Notes under the pieces: generated by a model | What the model was told of the DNA's origin: nothing | What the model saw: only the letters and a program-made list of their open reading frames with translations | Databases searched by the model: none | Translations under genes and position numbers: made by a program | Shown: positions 33,611 through 43,343 of the stretch, piece after piece | Position numbering within the stretch: position 1 is the first letter of the stretch | Layout of the letters: the number at the start of each line of letters is the position of its first letter | Source: Marinospirillum minutulum DSM 6287 | GTDB taxonomy: Bacteria > Pseudomonadota > Gammaproteobacteria > Pseudomonadales > Halomonadaceae | Assembly: GCF_000422325.1 (NCBI RefSeq) | Contig: NZ_AULO01000011.1 | Coordinates: 286,279 to 350,278, forward strand | Direction of reading: 5' to 3' | Length of the DNA: 64,000 nt

Positions 33611-34689
33611 AAGTCACCTCGCCGCATAGCAGCTAGATAACCTGCTGGCTTTAAAAGCAAAATACGCAGCATTTCATCGGCTAAGCAACTTAAAGGTAAC
33701 TCACGGTGAATCACACCTGCATTAACTGCCTCAGCGTTCATACCATAAATAACTGAACTGGCTTCATCTTGAGCTAGAGTAATACCGCCACGATTATAAA
33801 TAGCAGTCATTCCCTTAGTGCCATCACGCCCCATGCCAGTCATAATAATACCGATTGCTTCTGTTCCAAAAACCTCGGCTACCGAATTAAGCATGACATC
33901 ACAGCTGGGGTGATAAATATCTTTTTCTGCTCGGGTCTGAAGTTTTACTCGATAGTCTGGAGTAATGGTGAGGTGTTGTTCAGAAGGGGATAAATACACC
34001 TTACCAGGCTCTAGCAGTTCACCTTCTTCAGCCACCTTAACAGGCAATAAACTAAGTGTGGAAAGCCAATAGGCCATACCTTCAATAAAACCATTGCTTA
34101 TATGCTGGGCTATTAATATGGGGGCTGGAAAATCTTTAGGTAGCAAAGACAGTAAGTTAGCTAAGGCTTTAGGGCCACCAGTGGATGAAGCTATAGCAAA
34201 GATGGGGTGTTCAGTGGCATTTTTTTCAACAAAACAAACTTGTGTGGCCATTTTGTCTAGCTTGTCATTAGGGTTGAAACGCTTCATTCGCGTAATAACA
34301 GGCACACCCGATAAAAGACGTATTTGGTGAATAAACTGCTCAACTTGTTCTGGATCAAAATTGGGCTTAGCAATAACTTCTAAAGCCCCATTAGATAAGG
34401 CTTGGTAGGCTAAATCGGCATCGGTTTCACTACTCACCACCAAAATAGGCACTGCTTTATGGTGCATAATATGCTCTATGGCTTCCAAACCATTCATAAT
34501 TGGCATATTAAGGTCCATAGTTACTAAATCTGGGCGTAGCTGTTCCACTAGGCTGATTGCTTCTTTACCATTAACCGCTTCAGCAATCACCTCTATATCT
34601 TCCTGCCCTTCTAGTATTTCACGCAGTATTGCCCTTGCAACACTAGAGTCATCAACAATCAATACCCTGATTAGTTTGGGTTTAATCAT
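33607..34689 (-). CDS. cheB: CheB protein-glutamate methylesterase
   Basis: A 360-residue protein. Receiver: RVLIVDDSSVARAILREILE with Asp in DLVTMDLNMP. Methylesterase: FAIASSTGGPKALANLLSLL (catalytic Ser), LIAQHISNGFIEGMAYWLST (His) and GIIMTGMGRDGTKGMTAIYN (Asp). It removes methyl groups from the receptor, like WspF, whose loss raises cyclic-di-GMP. It sits second in the operon, right after the receptor with a 4-base overlap; WspF is usually sixth. Confidence 0.9.
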   Translation of the reverse strand: MIKPKLIRVLIVDDSSVARAILREILEGQEDIEVIAEAVNGKEAISLVEQLRPDLVTMDLNMPIMNGLEAIEHIMHHKAVPILVVSSETDADLAYQALSNGALEVIAKPNFDPEQVEQFIHQIRLLSGVPVITRMKRFNPNDKLDKMATQVCFVEKNATEHPIFAIASSTGGPKALANLLSLLPKDFPAPILIAQHISNGFIEGMAYWLSTLSLLPVKVAEEGELLEPGKVYLSPSEQHLTITPDYRVKLQTRAEKDIYHPSCDVMLNSVAEVFGTEAIGIIMTGMGRDGTKGMTAIYNRGGITLAQDEASSVIYGMNAEAVNAGVIHRELPLSCLADEMLRILLLKPAGYLAAMRRGDL

Positions 34690-36680
34690 TGCTTAACCTT
34701 AAACTCATGCACCAGTTCATTAAGTTGCTGCGACATTTCGATCATTTCTTTACTAACTTCCGTTATACCTCTAACCGACTCGGCATTGTGGCTACTAGCA
34801 TTGGCTATATCGTGCAAGGCAATCACCACCTGGTTGCTGGCGGTTTTTTGCTGTTTGGTTGAAAGTGAAATTTGTTGTGCTGCATTACTGGTTTTACTAG
34901 CTGCTTGAACGAGCGCGTTTAAATCCTCGGCTGTTTCAGAGCTTACCTGCATACCTAGTTGAATGGAGTGAGCACCTTTTTCTGAGGTAATAACTAACCG
35001 ACTAATGGAATCTTGGATTTCTTGGATACGATCTTCTATTTCATGAGTGGAATCAGTCACACTATCGGCTAGGCGACGAATTTCACTGGCAACCACAGAA
35101 AAGCGTTTACCTGACTCGCCTGCGCTTGAGGCTTCTAAAGCCGCATTAAAAGCAATTAACTTAGTTTGATCAGCCAGGGTATTGATTAAATCCATAACTT
35201 TACTAATTTCTTTAGATTTGCTGCCCAGTTGAATAATTTCTTGCAGGCTAGTGGCACTGTCTTGGTGGATATCGCCCATACGTGCCTGTAAATGCTGCAT
35301 AGCCTCAGCACCTTTTTTACTGCTATCTAGGGTGAGGTTAGCAACTTCAACAACTGATTGGGAATGGTCGGCTATTTGCGTAGAAGAAGCTGATAATTCT
35401 TCCATAGTTGAGGTAATTTCTGCCACCGAAGAAGACATTTGCTCAACTGCAGCCGCCATGGTTTGGCTAACTTCTTGTTGCTTATCGGTATTACGTCCAA
35501 CCAAACCAGCCGTTTGTGCCAGTAATGTGGCCGTTGTGGTTAGACGTTTAGAGCTACCTAATACACCACTAATAGCAACTTCGATGCGCTCAAGTAGGCT
35601 ATTAATTTGAATAGCCAGATCACCTAGCTCTGCCTGATCAGTAGTTTCCAAGCGTTTGGATAAATCTAAAGTACGAGTTATAACACCCAATTGCCTTTGA
35701 AAGTGAACCAGAGGACGACTTAAAGAAACAGCTAAAGGGTAAAATAAAGCCAAGCTAAGCAATAAAAACAAGCCACCCACCAGTAAAGACTGATAAAGCT
35801 GTTGCATTATGGGTGCCATAAATTCGCTGCGGGGTACTTCAACAACCAAGTAGCGTTGCAAGTCTTCAAGCCACACTACACCAACAAAAAGTGCTTGCCC
35901 TTGAAAAGTGACCTGCTTAACTAGTAGCTCATCATGGCCCAACAAGGACTCTAATTCGGGTGTCGCTGCTAGGTTGGTAATCGTTGAATCTTTTGAGCTA
36001 ACTTCAACTAAACCCTTATGGTTAGCAAGTGATGCCCTGCCCTGTTCGCCTAAACGGTAGTTGCTAATTAAATCAGCTAGCTTTTGCATATCTAAGCCAA
36101 CACCCGCAACTATAAGCGGCTGACCTAAGCTATTGATTTCACTACCGCTATAGTTCACAAACATTTGTAATTCTTTGCCAGTGAACTTGTTGCTATCTAA
36201 GTTCAGCTCATAAGGTTTCAAACTAGCTAAGTAATCAAAATACCAAGCATCATCAGCATTGGCTTTGGTTAACTTAGTGGTATTAAGGGTGTTAGAAAAA
36301 TAATAGTAGCTAATTTCTTCGCCATCATTAACAACAAAAAAAACTGAAGCATAACTTAAATCTTGAAAGGTCTTAGCCATTTCATTGCTAACCTTGGCTA
36401 ACTCAGCATCTGGCCGACCTTCTTCAACCCAGCGCACTATCAGCGGATTATTTGCCAGACCCCGAGACAAGTAGATGCTAGGTGCCAACTCTAAAGCCAC
36501 CTCAGTACCTAAGTGTGCAAGGTGGGCTGGTAGTTCTTGCTGTATAAGCCCTTCAACACGACTTTTGGTGTAAAGGCTTGTTTGTATAACCAGTGTAAGC
36601 ACTGTCATCAAGCCAAAAAGCACACCAAAAGACAAAAATAACCGTAAACGTAAAGACAGTTTTTTCCAAAAAAGCAGCAT
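34686..36680 (-). CDS. Methyl-accepting chemotaxis receptor with periplasmic Cache-type sensor
   Basis: The start is the ATG at 36680 (MLLFWKKLSLRLRLFLSFGV), with AAAGG upstream; the frame is open to 36746. One membrane helix, a long periplasmic region (residues ~40-300) of dCache type, a second helix (LLVGGLFLLLSLALFYPLAV), HAMP, then the signalling domain with IAFNAALEASSAGESGKRFS and VVASEIRRLADSV at the hairpin tip. It heads the operon and should sense the signal. WspA receptors have a four-helix sensor, so the input differs. Confidence 0.9.
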   Translation of the reverse strand: MLLFWKKLSLRLRLFLSFGVLFGLMTVLTLVIQTSLYTKSRVEGLIQQELPAHLAHLGTEVALELAPSIYLSRGLANNPLIVRWVEEGRPDAELAKVSNEMAKTFQDLSYASVFFVVNDGEEISYYYFSNTLNTTKLTKANADDAWYFDYLASLKPYELNLDSNKFTGKELQMFVNYSGSEINSLGQPLIVAGVGLDMQKLADLISNYRLGEQGRASLANHKGLVEVSSKDSTITNLAATPELESLLGHDELLVKQVTFQGQALFVGVVWLEDLQRYLVVEVPRSEFMAPIMQQLYQSLLVGGLFLLLSLALFYPLAVSLSRPLVHFQRQLGVITRTLDLSKRLETTDQAELGDLAIQINSLLERIEVAISGVLGSSKRLTTTATLLAQTAGLVGRNTDKQQEVSQTMAAAVEQMSSSVAEITSTMEELSASSTQIADHSQSVVEVANLTLDSSKKGAEAMQHLQARMGDIHQDSATSLQEIIQLGSKSKEISKVMDLINTLADQTKLIAFNAALEASSAGESGKRFSVVASEIRRLADSVTDSTHEIEDRIQEIQDSISRLVITSEKGAHSIQLGMQVSSETAEDLNALVQAASKTSNAAQQISLSTKQQKTASNQVVIALHDIANASSHNAESVRGITEVSKEMIEMSQQLNELVHEFKVKQ

Positions 36681-36937
36681 AGATAGCCTTTTACTAGGGT
36701 AGATAGAGGTAGAGACAAAGCTAATTTTTATAGTGCAATAAAGCAAGAGGAAATTCGATTTACCCTTGAATAAAGAAACTTAACACAAGCCCCTAGCAAT
36801 AAAGTCTTAGCTCAACTGGGTTTACATTGGTGCTTTAAGGCTTATAATCCGCACATTGTTTTAAAAAGAGCAAAGGATGCTATATTTTTAAAGCTGTTAA
36901 AGTAGGATAAAAGGAACGCTCTAAACAGGAACCCTCT

Positions 36938-38617
36938 TTGAATCAAAACCTAGCAAACACAGAAACTTTGCCCCCCAACCCAAGGTTAAGGCATTTAACC
37001 TTGAGGTATTTTTTTGCATTTTTTTCAACCATTTCGCTTTTTTTATTTTCTATTAGCCTACCTATTTACCTACAGTATGTGCAAGGCATAGAAGATCAGC
37101 TAATTGCCCAAGAAGAAACCTCTGTTGTAGCTGCTAGGCAGATGATTCAAAGAGAAATGTACGAACAGCTACATATATTCGATATGGTAGTTAAATCTAA
37201 TATTTTAAACACTTATATTAATGATAACAGCTTAGAAAACCAGCTTAGGTTAGAAGATTTCTTTACAAGTATTTCAACCTCTTTTCATCGCTTTGATCAA
37301 ATTCGCCTACTCGATAACTCAGGTCAAGAAAAAATTAGAGTCAATCTAGTCAATGGCCAGGGTGTGCTGGTAGCGGCCAATGAATTACAAAATAAAGCTG
37401 ACCGCTATTACTTTAATTCAGTTTTGCAAATGCCTGCTGGCCAAATTTACGTTTCTCCTATGGATTTAAACATAGAGCAAGGAGCAATAGAGCTACCCTA
37501 TAAGCCCACCTTGCGCATTTCGACTCGCCTTTACAATGAACAGGGCGAAGCAGTGGGTGTATTTGTTATTAACTACCTAGCCGAGGGTATGTTAAAACGT
37601 TTTCGGCATTTAATGACGCAACGAGTTAGCCAGCAAGGTATGCTGCTCAATCATCAAGGTTACTGGCTTAGTAATCATGTACGAAGCAATGAGTGGGGTG
37701 CCGATTTAGGTAAGCCTGACCACACCTTTGCAAGCTTTTATCCCAAAGCTTGGCCAAGTATTAAGGCAAATAACTCAGGTATTCTTGAAATGGACAGTGG
37801 CATTTTTCGTTACCAAGCTATTGAACCACTCAATTACCTAGACGATCAGCCAGCCCACTTTCGCCTAGAGCATCACCCAAAATTATCTAAAGAATCTTTT
37901 GCTAATACTCGCTGGAAATTGGTAATTTTTATTCCACAAGAAGTAATTAACCAGCACACTTTTTTATACCAGCCTTTAGGGCGTGCTTTAACGGCTTTAA
38001 TTTTACTATTAATTGGTGTCTTGTCTTTTTTTGCTGCTTCCTACCGAGTACAACAAAAGTTTGCTGTGCAAAAAGATAAAGAAACTCGCTTAATTTTAGA
38101 AAAACAAGCCAACATTGATGCATTAACAGGCATTAATAACCGCCGTAGTTTTTATGAGCAAGCTGAAAAAGCGCTTAAACAAGCTAAACGCAAAGATACG
38201 CCTTTAGCCGTCTTAATGTTAGATGCCGACCACTTTAAAAAAGTGAATGATAAGCATGGTCATGCTATTGGCGATCTAGTACTGAAACACCTAGCTAGTA
38301 CCATAAAATCTACTCTACGTGATGTAGATTTATTAGGCAGGGTTGGTGGTGAAGAGTTTGCTGTTTTACTTCCTCATACACCTTTAGAAGAAGCGCAACA
38401 AGTGGCTGAACGCCTCAGATCTAACCTTGCTACTTGCCAAGTCTTTTTGCCTGAAGGTGGCTCAATTAACTTTACTGTCTCTATAGGCTTAACCCACTTA
38501 ACCAATGAAGCACAGCAGCTAGATAACCTTATGCAAAAAGCTGACCTTGCGCTTTATCAAGCTAAAGAGCAAGGCCGTAATCGCGTGGCTATTTATCAGG
38601 AAATGCCTGTAGTATAG
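36938..38617 (+). CDS. Membrane diguanylate cyclase with Cache-like sensor
   Basis: The start is a TTG at 36938, with AGGA 7 bases before it. Membrane helix at ~residues 25-47, a periplasmic dCache-like domain (VVAARQMIQREMYEQLHIFD and FHRFDQIRLLDNSGQEKIRV) to ~345, a second helix (ALTALILLLIGVLSFFAASY), then a GGDEF domain with NIDALTGINNRRSFYEQAEK. The inhibitory RDVD lies five residues before GGEEF. It is divergent from the chemosensory operon over a shared 190-base region, which suggests linked control of cyclic-di-GMP. Confidence 0.9.
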   Translation: MNQNLANTETLPPNPRLRHLTLRYFFAFFSTISLFLFSISLPIYLQYVQGIEDQLIAQEETSVVAARQMIQREMYEQLHIFDMVVKSNILNTYINDNSLENQLRLEDFFTSISTSFHRFDQIRLLDNSGQEKIRVNLVNGQGVLVAANELQNKADRYYFNSVLQMPAGQIYVSPMDLNIEQGAIELPYKPTLRISTRLYNEQGEAVGVFVINYLAEGMLKRFRHLMTQRVSQQGMLLNHQGYWLSNHVRSNEWGADLGKPDHTFASFYPKAWPSIKANNSGILEMDSGIFRYQAIEPLNYLDDQPAHFRLEHHPKLSKESFANTRWKLVIFIPQEVINQHTFLYQPLGRALTALILLLIGVLSFFAASYRVQQKFAVQKDKETRLILEKQANIDALTGINNRRSFYEQAEKALKQAKRKDTPLAVLMLDADHFKKVNDKHGHAIGDLVLKHLASTIKSTLRDVDLLGRVGGEEFAVLLPHTPLEEAQQVAERLRSNLATCQVFLPEGGSINFTVSIGLTHLTNEAQQLDNLMQKADLALYQAKEQGRNRVAIYQEMPVV

Positions 38618-38625
38618 CAGTCAGC

Positions 38626-39843
38626 TTAACTTAGCTCCGCCAGCATTCTGGCTGGCTTTTCTAGGTAGCTTTTCCATAGATTACAAAAGTGCGCCAGGGT
38701 TGCACCGTCAACAACGCGATGATCTGCTGACCAACTAATATCCATGATTAAGCGTGCTTCTACTTCACCTGCCACATTAAAACGTGGCAGCTTATGCATC
38801 CGCCCTAAAGCCACAATAGCCACTTCTGGCTTATTAATAATCGGCGTAGCAACTGTACCGCCTATAACGCCAATATTAGAAATGGTTATTGTGCCGCCCT
38901 TCATGCTAGCTGGTGGTAAACGCACTTGCCGCGCCAGCTCAGTTACCTGAGTTATTTCAGCCGCTAACTCTCTTAAAGTTTTGTTTTGTACCTGTTTTAT
39001 ATTGGGTACTAGCAAACCTTTAGCACTAGCCACTGCCATACCTATATTAATATCGCTTAGGTAAGTTAGCTGGGTGCAATCTGCATTCACCTGGCTATTT
39101 AAAATTGGGAACTGTTTAACCGCTAAAGCCAGTGCTTTCATAATAAAAGGCATCAGGCTCAGTCGCTGACCTGCTTGCTCAAATTCAGGTTTAAGTTCTT
39201 GACGTAGTGCTTCTAGCTCAGTTACATCAATGGATTCAGCATAGGTAAAATGTGGAATACTGGAATAGGCTGCCTGCATTTGTTTGGCCATAGCCGCTTT
39301 AATGCCAGTAATCGGTTCGGTTCGATTAACGGCTGGGTTTACAGGCTGGTTTACAGACTGAGCCACTTGTGTTTGCTGATAGGGTAAAAGGTCTTCTTTA
39401 AGCACTCGCCCCTCTTTACCGCTACCAGCTACTTGGTTTAGGTCTAACTCTAACTCTCTGGCTATACGTCTGACCGCTGGGCTGGCTAAGGCTTTGGCAT
39501 TGCTACCCAGGGGTGTTTGATCATTAGTTTTTGCTTCAGGCGCTTTCTGTTCTTCAACTTGTGCCGTTACAGCTTCTGCTGTTCCTGTATTAGCAGCTTG
39601 TTCACCTGCCACTTGAATTTCAAACAGTGGCTGACCCACCTTGGCTATTTCCCCTTTTTTCCAATAGTGCTTGGTAATGATTCCCGTATGCATAGCGGTA
39701 ATTTCAACTAAGGCTTTGTCGGTCATTACATCAGCTACGGGTTGATCTTCTTCAACGGCAGCACCTTCAGCTAAATGCCACTCAACCAGTTCACACTCAA
39801 CGATGCCTTCACCAATATCTGGCAGAATAAAATCGATTTTCAT
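38626..39843 (-). CDS. bkdB: Branched-chain 2-oxoacid dehydrogenase E2 (lipoamide acyltransferase)
   Basis: A 405-residue protein. Lipoyl domain with the lysine in ADVMTDKALVEITAMHTGII; an Ala/Pro/Gln linker; the E1/E3-binding segment ALASPAVRRIARELELDLNQ, VAGSGKEGRVLKEDLL; and the catalytic domain ending SWSADHRVVDGATLAHFCNL, with catalytic His. It transfers the acyl group to CoA. It is last in the bkd operon. No E3 gene lies nearby in the window. Confidence 0.85.
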   Translation of the reverse strand: MKIDFILPDIGEGIVECELVEWHLAEGAAVEEDQPVADVMTDKALVEITAMHTGIITKHYWKKGEIAKVGQPLFEIQVAGEQAANTGTAEAVTAQVEEQKAPEAKTNDQTPLGSNAKALASPAVRRIARELELDLNQVAGSGKEGRVLKEDLLPYQQTQVAQSVNQPVNPAVNRTEPITGIKAAMAKQMQAAYSSIPHFTYAESIDVTELEALRQELKPEFEQAGQRLSLMPFIMKALALAVKQFPILNSQVNADCTQLTYLSDINIGMAVASAKGLLVPNIKQVQNKTLRELAAEITQVTELARQVRLPPASMKGGTITISNIGVIGGTVATPIINKPEVAIVALGRMHKLPRFNVAGEVEARLIMDISWSADHRVVDGATLAHFCNLWKSYLEKPARMLAELS

Positions 39844-39854
39844 TAGTTATCTCC

Positions 39855-40832
39855 TTAAAAATCCATGCTGGATTGAATGGCATCTAGGGTGCGTAAAGCA
39901 TTAGGGAAGTATTCTTTTTCTAATGCCAGTGGGAAGGGTGTATCCCAACCAGTCACCCGCAAGATGGGAGATTCAAGATGAAGAAAGCAGGCTTCTTGCA
40001 AACTCGCTGCTAGTTCGGCACCAAAGCCGCTAGTTTTGGGTGCTTCATGGTTAATAATTAAACGGCCTGTTTTTTTAAGGGAAGCAACTAAAGTGGCTTT
40101 ATCCCAAGGCAACAGGGTACGCAAATCTATCACTTCACAAGAAATGCCTTTTTCTGCCGCTAAATCGGCTGCTGCTTCAATTACTTGTACCTGAGCACCC
40201 CAAGCCACCAGAGTAATATCTGTGCCTTCTCTAACCACTTCTGCTTTACCTAAGGGTAAAAGATAATGCTCATCTGGTACTTCACCTGTAGAAGCACGGT
40301 AAAGCTTTTTAGGTTCAAAAAATAATACTGGGTTGTCATCAGCTATTGAAGCTAATAATAAGCCTTTGGCCTGATGTGGATTGCGTGGTATTACCACCTT
40401 TAAACCCGGTGTATGGGTAAAATAAGCTTCGGGGGATTGGGAATGGTACAAGCCACCGTTAATGCCGCCACCATAAGGAGCACGCACCGTTAAGCTGCCC
40501 ACATTAAACTCGTTGCCTGAACGGTAACGGTACTTAGCAGCTTCGTTTACTAGCTGATCAAAAGCTGGAAAAATATAGTCAGCAAACTGAATTTCAGCAA
40601 CTGGTACTTGTTTTTGTGCGGCTAACCCTAGAGCAAAGCCAATAATGCCTTGTTCGGTTAAAGGGGTGTTAAAGCAACGACTCTTACCAAACTTTTCTTG
40701 TAAGCCACTGGTTGCACGAAAAACCCCACCAAAAGCACCCACGTCTTCACCAAAACATAACACCCGCTCATCTTGCTGCATGGCAGTTTCTAGACTTGAG
40801 TTAACGGCTTGGAGTAAATTCATTTTGCTCAT
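39855..40832 (-). CDS. bkdA2: Branched-chain 2-oxoacid dehydrogenase E1 beta
   Basis: A 325-residue protein of the transketolase-like E1 beta family. [60 protein letters not shown] and [20 protein letters not shown] are family blocks. Together with E1 alpha it decarboxylates keto-acids from Val, Leu and Ile. Its start overlaps the E1 alpha stop by 4 bases, so translation is coupled. Confidence 0.88.
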   Translation of the reverse strand: MSKMNLLQAVNSSLETAMQQDERVLCFGEDVGAFGGVFRATSGLQEKFGKSRCFNTPLTEQGIIGFALGLAAQKQVPVAEIQFADYIFPAFDQLVNEAAKYRYRSGNEFNVGSLTVRAPYGGGINGGLYHSQSPEAYFTHTPGLKVVIPRNPHQAKGLLLASIADDNPVLFFEPKKLYRASTGEVPDEHYLLPLGKAEVVREGTDITLVAWGAQVQVIEAAADLAAEKGISCEVIDLRTLLPWDKATLVASLKKTGRLIINHEAPKTSGFGAELAASLQEACFLHLESPILRVTGWDTPFPLALEKEYFPNALRTLDAIQSSMDF

Positions 40833-42016
40833 TTAACTAGCCTCCCTGCGGTTGCTGGATAAGCCGTTGGATTGCGTAAAATATGCGCTTTGGCTTCTTC
40901 AAGCTGTTCTTCTAAATGCCAAGGTAGCTCGTCGTAAACATCACTGAACAGCGTATCTAAAGCAGGTTTAGGTAACTTTTCAGCCTTTTTCATGGCTTCT
41001 GCTACTTGCTTTCTGTGCTTGGCAAGGCTGGCTTCATCTTCTTCTTGGCTCCACCAACCCTGTTTAATTAACCAGTTTCTAAAACGTGCCACAGGGTCTT
41101 GTTCTTGCCATTTGCTTTCTTCTGCTTTGCTTCGATAACCACTCGGGTCATCTGAGCTAGAGTGAGCGCCTAAACGGTAGGTCATGGCTTCAATTAAAAT
41201 AGGCTGGTGTTCTTCTAGGGCTATTTTTCGAGCTAAACGCGTTGCCTCATAAACGGCTAGAGCATCGTTACCATCGACCCTTAAAGTTTTAATACCATAG
41301 CCAGTACCACGGCTGGCAATGCCATCACCAGCAAATTGTTCATGCGCTGGGGTTGAAATGGCATAACCGTTATTACGACAAAAGAAAATAACCGGTGCTT
41401 TTAAAACCGCAGCCATATTTAAACCTGCATGGAAATCACCTTCTGAAGCAGCACCTTCTCCAAAATAACAAATCACTACTTGGTCTTTTTTATCCTGCTT
41501 TAAACCATAGGCATAACCTGTGGCTTGCGGAATTTGCGTGGCCAAAGGGGAAGAAATAGTGACGTAGTTAAGTGCTTTAGAACCATAGTGCACCGGCATT
41601 TGTCGGCCTTTGCCTAAATCCAATTCATTGGCAAAAATTTGGTTCATAAACTGATCAACACTAAAGCCTCGGTAAGCCAAAGCGCCCTGTTCACGGTATT
41701 GAGCAAAAATAGTATCTTCTGGCTTAAGCGCCGCAGCACTACAAATATCTGCCGCTTCTTCACCTATTTCTGTCATATAAAAGCTAATACGCCCCTGGCG
41801 TTGCGAGGCGAGCATTCGCTCATCTAGGGCGCGTATAAATAAAAAAGTATCGTGAATTTTTAAAGCTTTTTCTTTAGAAAGGTCTGGGGCTTTAGCTGTG
41901 GGGTAAAGCTCACCCTTTTGTTGCAAGAGACTAAAAGTGGGAATCGCTGATGCCTTAGGGTCTAAGAAATCAGGCTGATAAACCTGCTGGTGAAACAGAC
42001 TGCGCTGGTCACTCAT
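40829..42016 (-). CDS. bkdA1: Branched-chain 2-oxoacid dehydrogenase E1 alpha
   Basis: A 395-residue protein. The thiamine-diphosphate motif spans [20 protein letters not shown] to [31 protein letters not shown] and [20 protein letters not shown] match E1 alpha of branched-chain rather than pyruvate enzymes. The [15 protein letters not shown] segment has the regulatory-loop serines of the family. First gene of the operon, followed by E1 beta and E2. Confidence 0.88.
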   Translation of the reverse strand: MSDQRSLFHQQVYQPDFLDPKASAIPTFSLLQQKGELYPTAKAPDLSKEKALKIHDTFLFIRALDERMLASQRQGRISFYMTEIGEEAADICSAAALKPEDTIFAQYREQGALAYRGFSVDQFMNQIFANELDLGKGRQMPVHYGSKALNYVTISSPLATQIPQATGYAYGLKQDKKDQVVICYFGEGAASEGDFHAGLNMAAVLKAPVIFFCRNNGYAISTPAHEQFAGDGIASRGTGYGIKTLRVDGNDALAVYEATRLARKIALEEHQPILIEAMTYRLGAHSSSDDPSGYRSKAEESKWQEQDPVARFRNWLIKQGWWSQEEDEASLAKHRKQVAEAMKKAEKLPKPALDTLFSDVYDELPWHLEEQLEEAKAHILRNPTAYPATAGRLVK

Positions 42017-42170
42017 AAGATCACCTACTCAGTTACTTTATTGTTTTTTAAACCCTGCCGATTGTGTCAGCTAGGTTTACCGGAAGGCGAGAAGATCATT
42101 CCCACCCTAAGCTTGTAACTTGTTGCTTCAATTCAGATTAACAGCATTGGTATTTTTTTGACAAGCCTCT

Positions 42171-43148
42171 TCAAACAGGAAAATCGCATACCTCACAAAT
42201 ATATACTTCAATTACTGGGTGGTGTAAGCTAGATAAATGCTTCAGTTGTTCTTTGTAGGCATCGGGCGAAGTAGGCAAGTGGTTGACTAGGCTAGCGGTT
42301 AAAGTCCACGCCCCTTGCCCGACTGACCAAAGGTGTAAATCCATCACTTGTGTGCCTTCTACCGCATTTAAGTGCTTTAAAACATCGGCTCTTAATTTTT
42401 CAGGTGCTTCAGCATCTAACAAAATAGCACCGGTTTGGCGCAATAAGCCCACCGCCCAGCGCAACACCACTAACGAAGCAACCAAGGCAATTACTGGGTC
42501 TAGCCATAACCAACCCCACAACCAAGCGGCAATTAAACCTAAAATCGCTGCTACAGAAGTAACAGCATCGGCAATAACATGCACCAAGGCGGCTTTTAAA
42601 TTGTTGTCCTGCGAAGCGCCGTGATTATGCTGGTGACCGTGATCATGGCTGTGGCTAGTATTATGGCTATGCCCCTGACAAGCCTCTTCACTACCGGCTA
42701 ACAGCCAAGCCGATAATAAGTTAATTACCAAGCCTATGACTGCCACTAACAAAGCTTCTTTAGCCATCAAGGCTTGGGGGTTAAGCAGGCGATTAATCGA
42801 CTCAAATACTAGCCAAACCACTGAAACACCTAAAAACAAGGCGCTGGTGTAAGCAGCTAGGTCGGCAATTTTACCGCTGCCTAGGCTTAAGCGCCTGTCT
42901 TTGGCATGGCGGCGTGAAAAATAATAAGCCGCAGTAGCCAAACCTAGCGCCAGCGCATGACCGCCCATGTGAATACCATCGGCCAACAATGCCATAGAGC
43001 CGGTTATCCAACCGCCAAAAATTTCTGCCACCATGGTTACTAGGGTTAAAAGGGTGACAAATAAGGTTCGCTGCTCAGCTTTGCGCTTTTTACCCTGCCC
43101 AAAGTCGTGGGCTAAATGTAGCTTCTCTGCTGTTGTACAAGCCTGCAT
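42171..43148 (-). CDS. Cation diffusion facilitator, DmeF-like
   Basis: The start is set at the ATG at 43148 (MQACTTAEKLHLAHDFGQGK). Six hydrophobic segments, GSMALLADGIHMGGHALALG as the TMS2 metal site (Asp and His), HVIADAVTSVAAILGLIAAW as the TMS5 site, and a His-rich loop HNTSHSHDHGHQHNHG between TMS4 and 5. The DGxHMxxHA form is seen in DmeF-type exporters for Co, Ni or Zn. The C-terminal domain ends PVIEVYICEVCDFPV with a Cys pair. The metal is not certain. Confidence 0.85.
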   Translation of the reverse strand: MQACTTAEKLHLAHDFGQGKKRKAEQRTLFVTLLTLVTMVAEIFGGWITGSMALLADGIHMGGHALALGLATAAYYFSRRHAKDRRLSLGSGKIADLAAYTSALFLGVSVVWLVFESINRLLNPQALMAKEALLVAVIGLVINLLSAWLLAGSEEACQGHSHNTSHSHDHGHQHNHGASQDNNLKAALVHVIADAVTSVAAILGLIAAWLWGWLWLDPVIALVASLVVLRWAVGLLRQTGAILLDAEAPEKLRADVLKHLNAVEGTQVMDLHLWSVGQGAWTLTASLVNHLPTSPDAYKEQLKHLSSLHHPVIEVYICEVCDFPV

Positions 43149-43343
43149 ATTTTTATCCAAGCAACACCTCAAGAAAAAATAGCTAAAGACCTAAAACTTA
43201 AGTCTAATCGGTTAATTCCACCATTAAGAATGAAGACACCTTATATTTCAAGCAGTTCACTGGTGCAGACAAGATAAAAAATCGCTAAGATAGAGCCATT
43301 ATTTTTATACCTCATTTATGCTTATCAAGAATTCAGGAACCCC

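Noticed and set aside
38626..42016. Pyruvate dehydrogenase complex
   Set aside because: The separate E1 alpha and beta genes and the sequence of E1 alpha fit the branched-chain type better; no aceE-type gene is present.
42600..42680. Repeat-rich DNA in the CDF gene
   Set aside because: It is simply the His-rich metal-binding loop of the transporter.
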